Shown: in pieces, positions 63,441 to 64,000 of the stretch
How positions within the stretch are numbered: position 1 is the stretch's first letter
Layout of the letters: each line of letters begins with the position of its first letter
DNA from: Maribacter algarum (ex Lu et al. 2025) (nom. illeg.)
GTDB taxonomy: Bacteria > Bacteroidota > Bacteroidia > Flavobacteriales > Flavobacteriaceae
DNA: 64,000 nt
NCBI GenBank assembly: GCA_947495915.1
Contig: CANMAW010000001.1
Location: forward strand, 248,001 to 312,000
Reading direction: 5' to 3'
The notes under the pieces: generated by a model
The model's input: the letters and a program-made list of their open reading frames with translations, nothing else
The model's database searches: none
Told to the model about the DNA's origin: nothing
Translations under genes and position numbers: made by a program

Positions 63441-64000
63441 TTAGGTTCCTAATATTTTTCGAAGCATTTCTTTATCAACTGCTGCACCAGCAAAGTCATC
63501 AAAAGTTTTTTCGGTTGCTTCGATAATATGGTCTTGAATAAAAATTGCTCCTTCACGAGCACCTTGTTCTGGGCTTTTAATACAACATTCCCACTCCATT
63601 ACAGCCCAAACATCACAGCCATATTGGGTGAGCTTCGAAAAGATTGTTTTAAAATCGATCTGCCCATCGCCAAGTGATCGGTATCTACCTGCTCGATCTC
63701 CCCAGTCATTATAACCGCCAAATGCCCCTTTTTTTCCTGTAGGATTAAATTCAGAATCTTTAACATGAAATGATTTGATAAACTCATGGTAATGGTCAAT
63801 GTACTCGATATAGTCAAGCTGCTGTAAAACAAAATGACTTGGGTCGTAAAGAATATTTACACGTTTGTGATTTCCTGTAGCTTCTAAAAATCGTTCAAAT
63901 GTATCACCATCGTGAAGGTCCTCACCTGGGTGAATTTCATAACATACATCAACACCTTCCTCATCAAAATGATTTAAAATTGGCAACCATCTTTTCGCCA
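63441..64000 (-). CDS. Sugar phosphate isomerase/epimerase (C-terminal part, cut by window edge)
   Basis: The frame is open to the window end, so the N-terminus is outside. The visible 185 or so residues belong to an AP-endonuclease-2-type TIM barrel. Metal-site pieces include CYEIHPGEDLHDG (Glu, His), NILYDPSHF (Asp, His), KSFHVKDSEF (His) and AVMEWEC (Glu). It is probably a xylose-isomerase-like sugar epimerase or isomerase working with the DUF1080 protein in sugar catabolism. Confidence 0.88.
   Translation of the reverse strand, partial: AKRWLPILNHFDEEGVDVCYEIHPGEDLHDGDTFERFLEATGNHKRVNILYDPSHFVLQQLDYIEYIDHYHEFIKSFHVKDSEFNPTGKKGAFGGYNDWGDRAGRYRSLGDGQIDFKTIFSKLTQYGCDVWAVMEWECCIKSPEQGAREGAIFIQDHIIEATEKTFDDFAGAAVDKEMLRKILGT

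Noticed and set aside
1-64000. CRISPR arrays, IS elements, rRNA or prophage genes
   Set aside because: No regularly spaced direct repeats of suitable size, transposase, integrase or rRNA sequence was seen on either strand.

Overview
The window looks like chromosome of a member of the Flavobacteriaceae (Bacteroidota), probably a pigmented, aerobic and possibly marine species. The evidence is AT-rich DNA, several TTG-N18-22-TAnnTTTG promoters, few Shine-Dalgarno sequences, two TonB-dependent receptors with carboxypeptidase-regulatory N-termini, many families typical of this phylum (DUF5916, DUF5723, DUF3078, DUF6503, DUF4184), and isoprenoid/carotenoid genes (dxs, polyprenyl synthase, lycopene cyclase). 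There is no rRNA, CRISPR array, transposase or phage gene. The only RNA gene is a tRNA-Asn.

Layout. 0-5.5 kb: tRNA-Asn, the site-2 protease rseP, a SCO-family copper chaperone and two unrecognised exported proteins. 5.7-8.3 kb: ferrous iron uptake operon feoA-feoB plus a small Cys-rich partner. 8.5-15.8 kb: an ECF sigma factor, a membrane anti-sigma factor with HEAT repeats, two DUF4097 proteins, a DUF5916 outer-membrane protein and a CarboxypepD_reg-like protein. Three intergenic regions here share TGTAAC-N17 elements, two of them followed by GTCTT, which suggests one small regulon. 15.8-20.8 kb: a secreted alpha/beta hydrolase, DUF423, a frameshifted HExxH protein, a TetR/SDR pair with two identical operators, and an NTF2-like protein. 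21.1-27.2 kb: a ZIP transporter and DtxR-type regulator divergent from a TonB receptor that is followed 15 bp later by lycopene cyclase, then a polyprenyl synthase. 27.3-35.1 kb: a second sigma factor and a TetR-TolC-RND efflux operon. 35.1-48.1 kb: mostly housekeeping genes (aspS, tadA, dxs, dgt), a ClC-type protein lacking the gating glutamate, and envelope proteins.

48.2-57.8 kb is probably a phosphate-responsive locus. It holds a TonB receptor, a lipoprotein made of two 345-residue repeats, a stand-alone copy of the receptor's N-terminal domain, a MORN-like protein, a PiT phosphate transporter and a DUF6503 protein. Three of its intergenic regions carry TTAACA/TTTACA-like hexamers at 11-bp spacing, resembling PHO boxes. 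57.9-64 kb: a SpoIIAA/STAS-like protein, a large helical protein behind a repeat-rich promoter, YiaA/B, the yicC-gmk-nadD operon, and the start of a sugar-catabolism cluster (DUF1080 and a sugar isomerase/epimerase cut by the window edge).

The items most worth follow-up are the 11-bp-periodic boxes with their receptor/duplicated-lipoprotein/stand-alone-domain locus, the inferred ECF regulon, the ClC protein with Leu at the gating position, and the operator sites of the TetR and DtxR regulators. All function calls come from reading the sequence; no database search was run.
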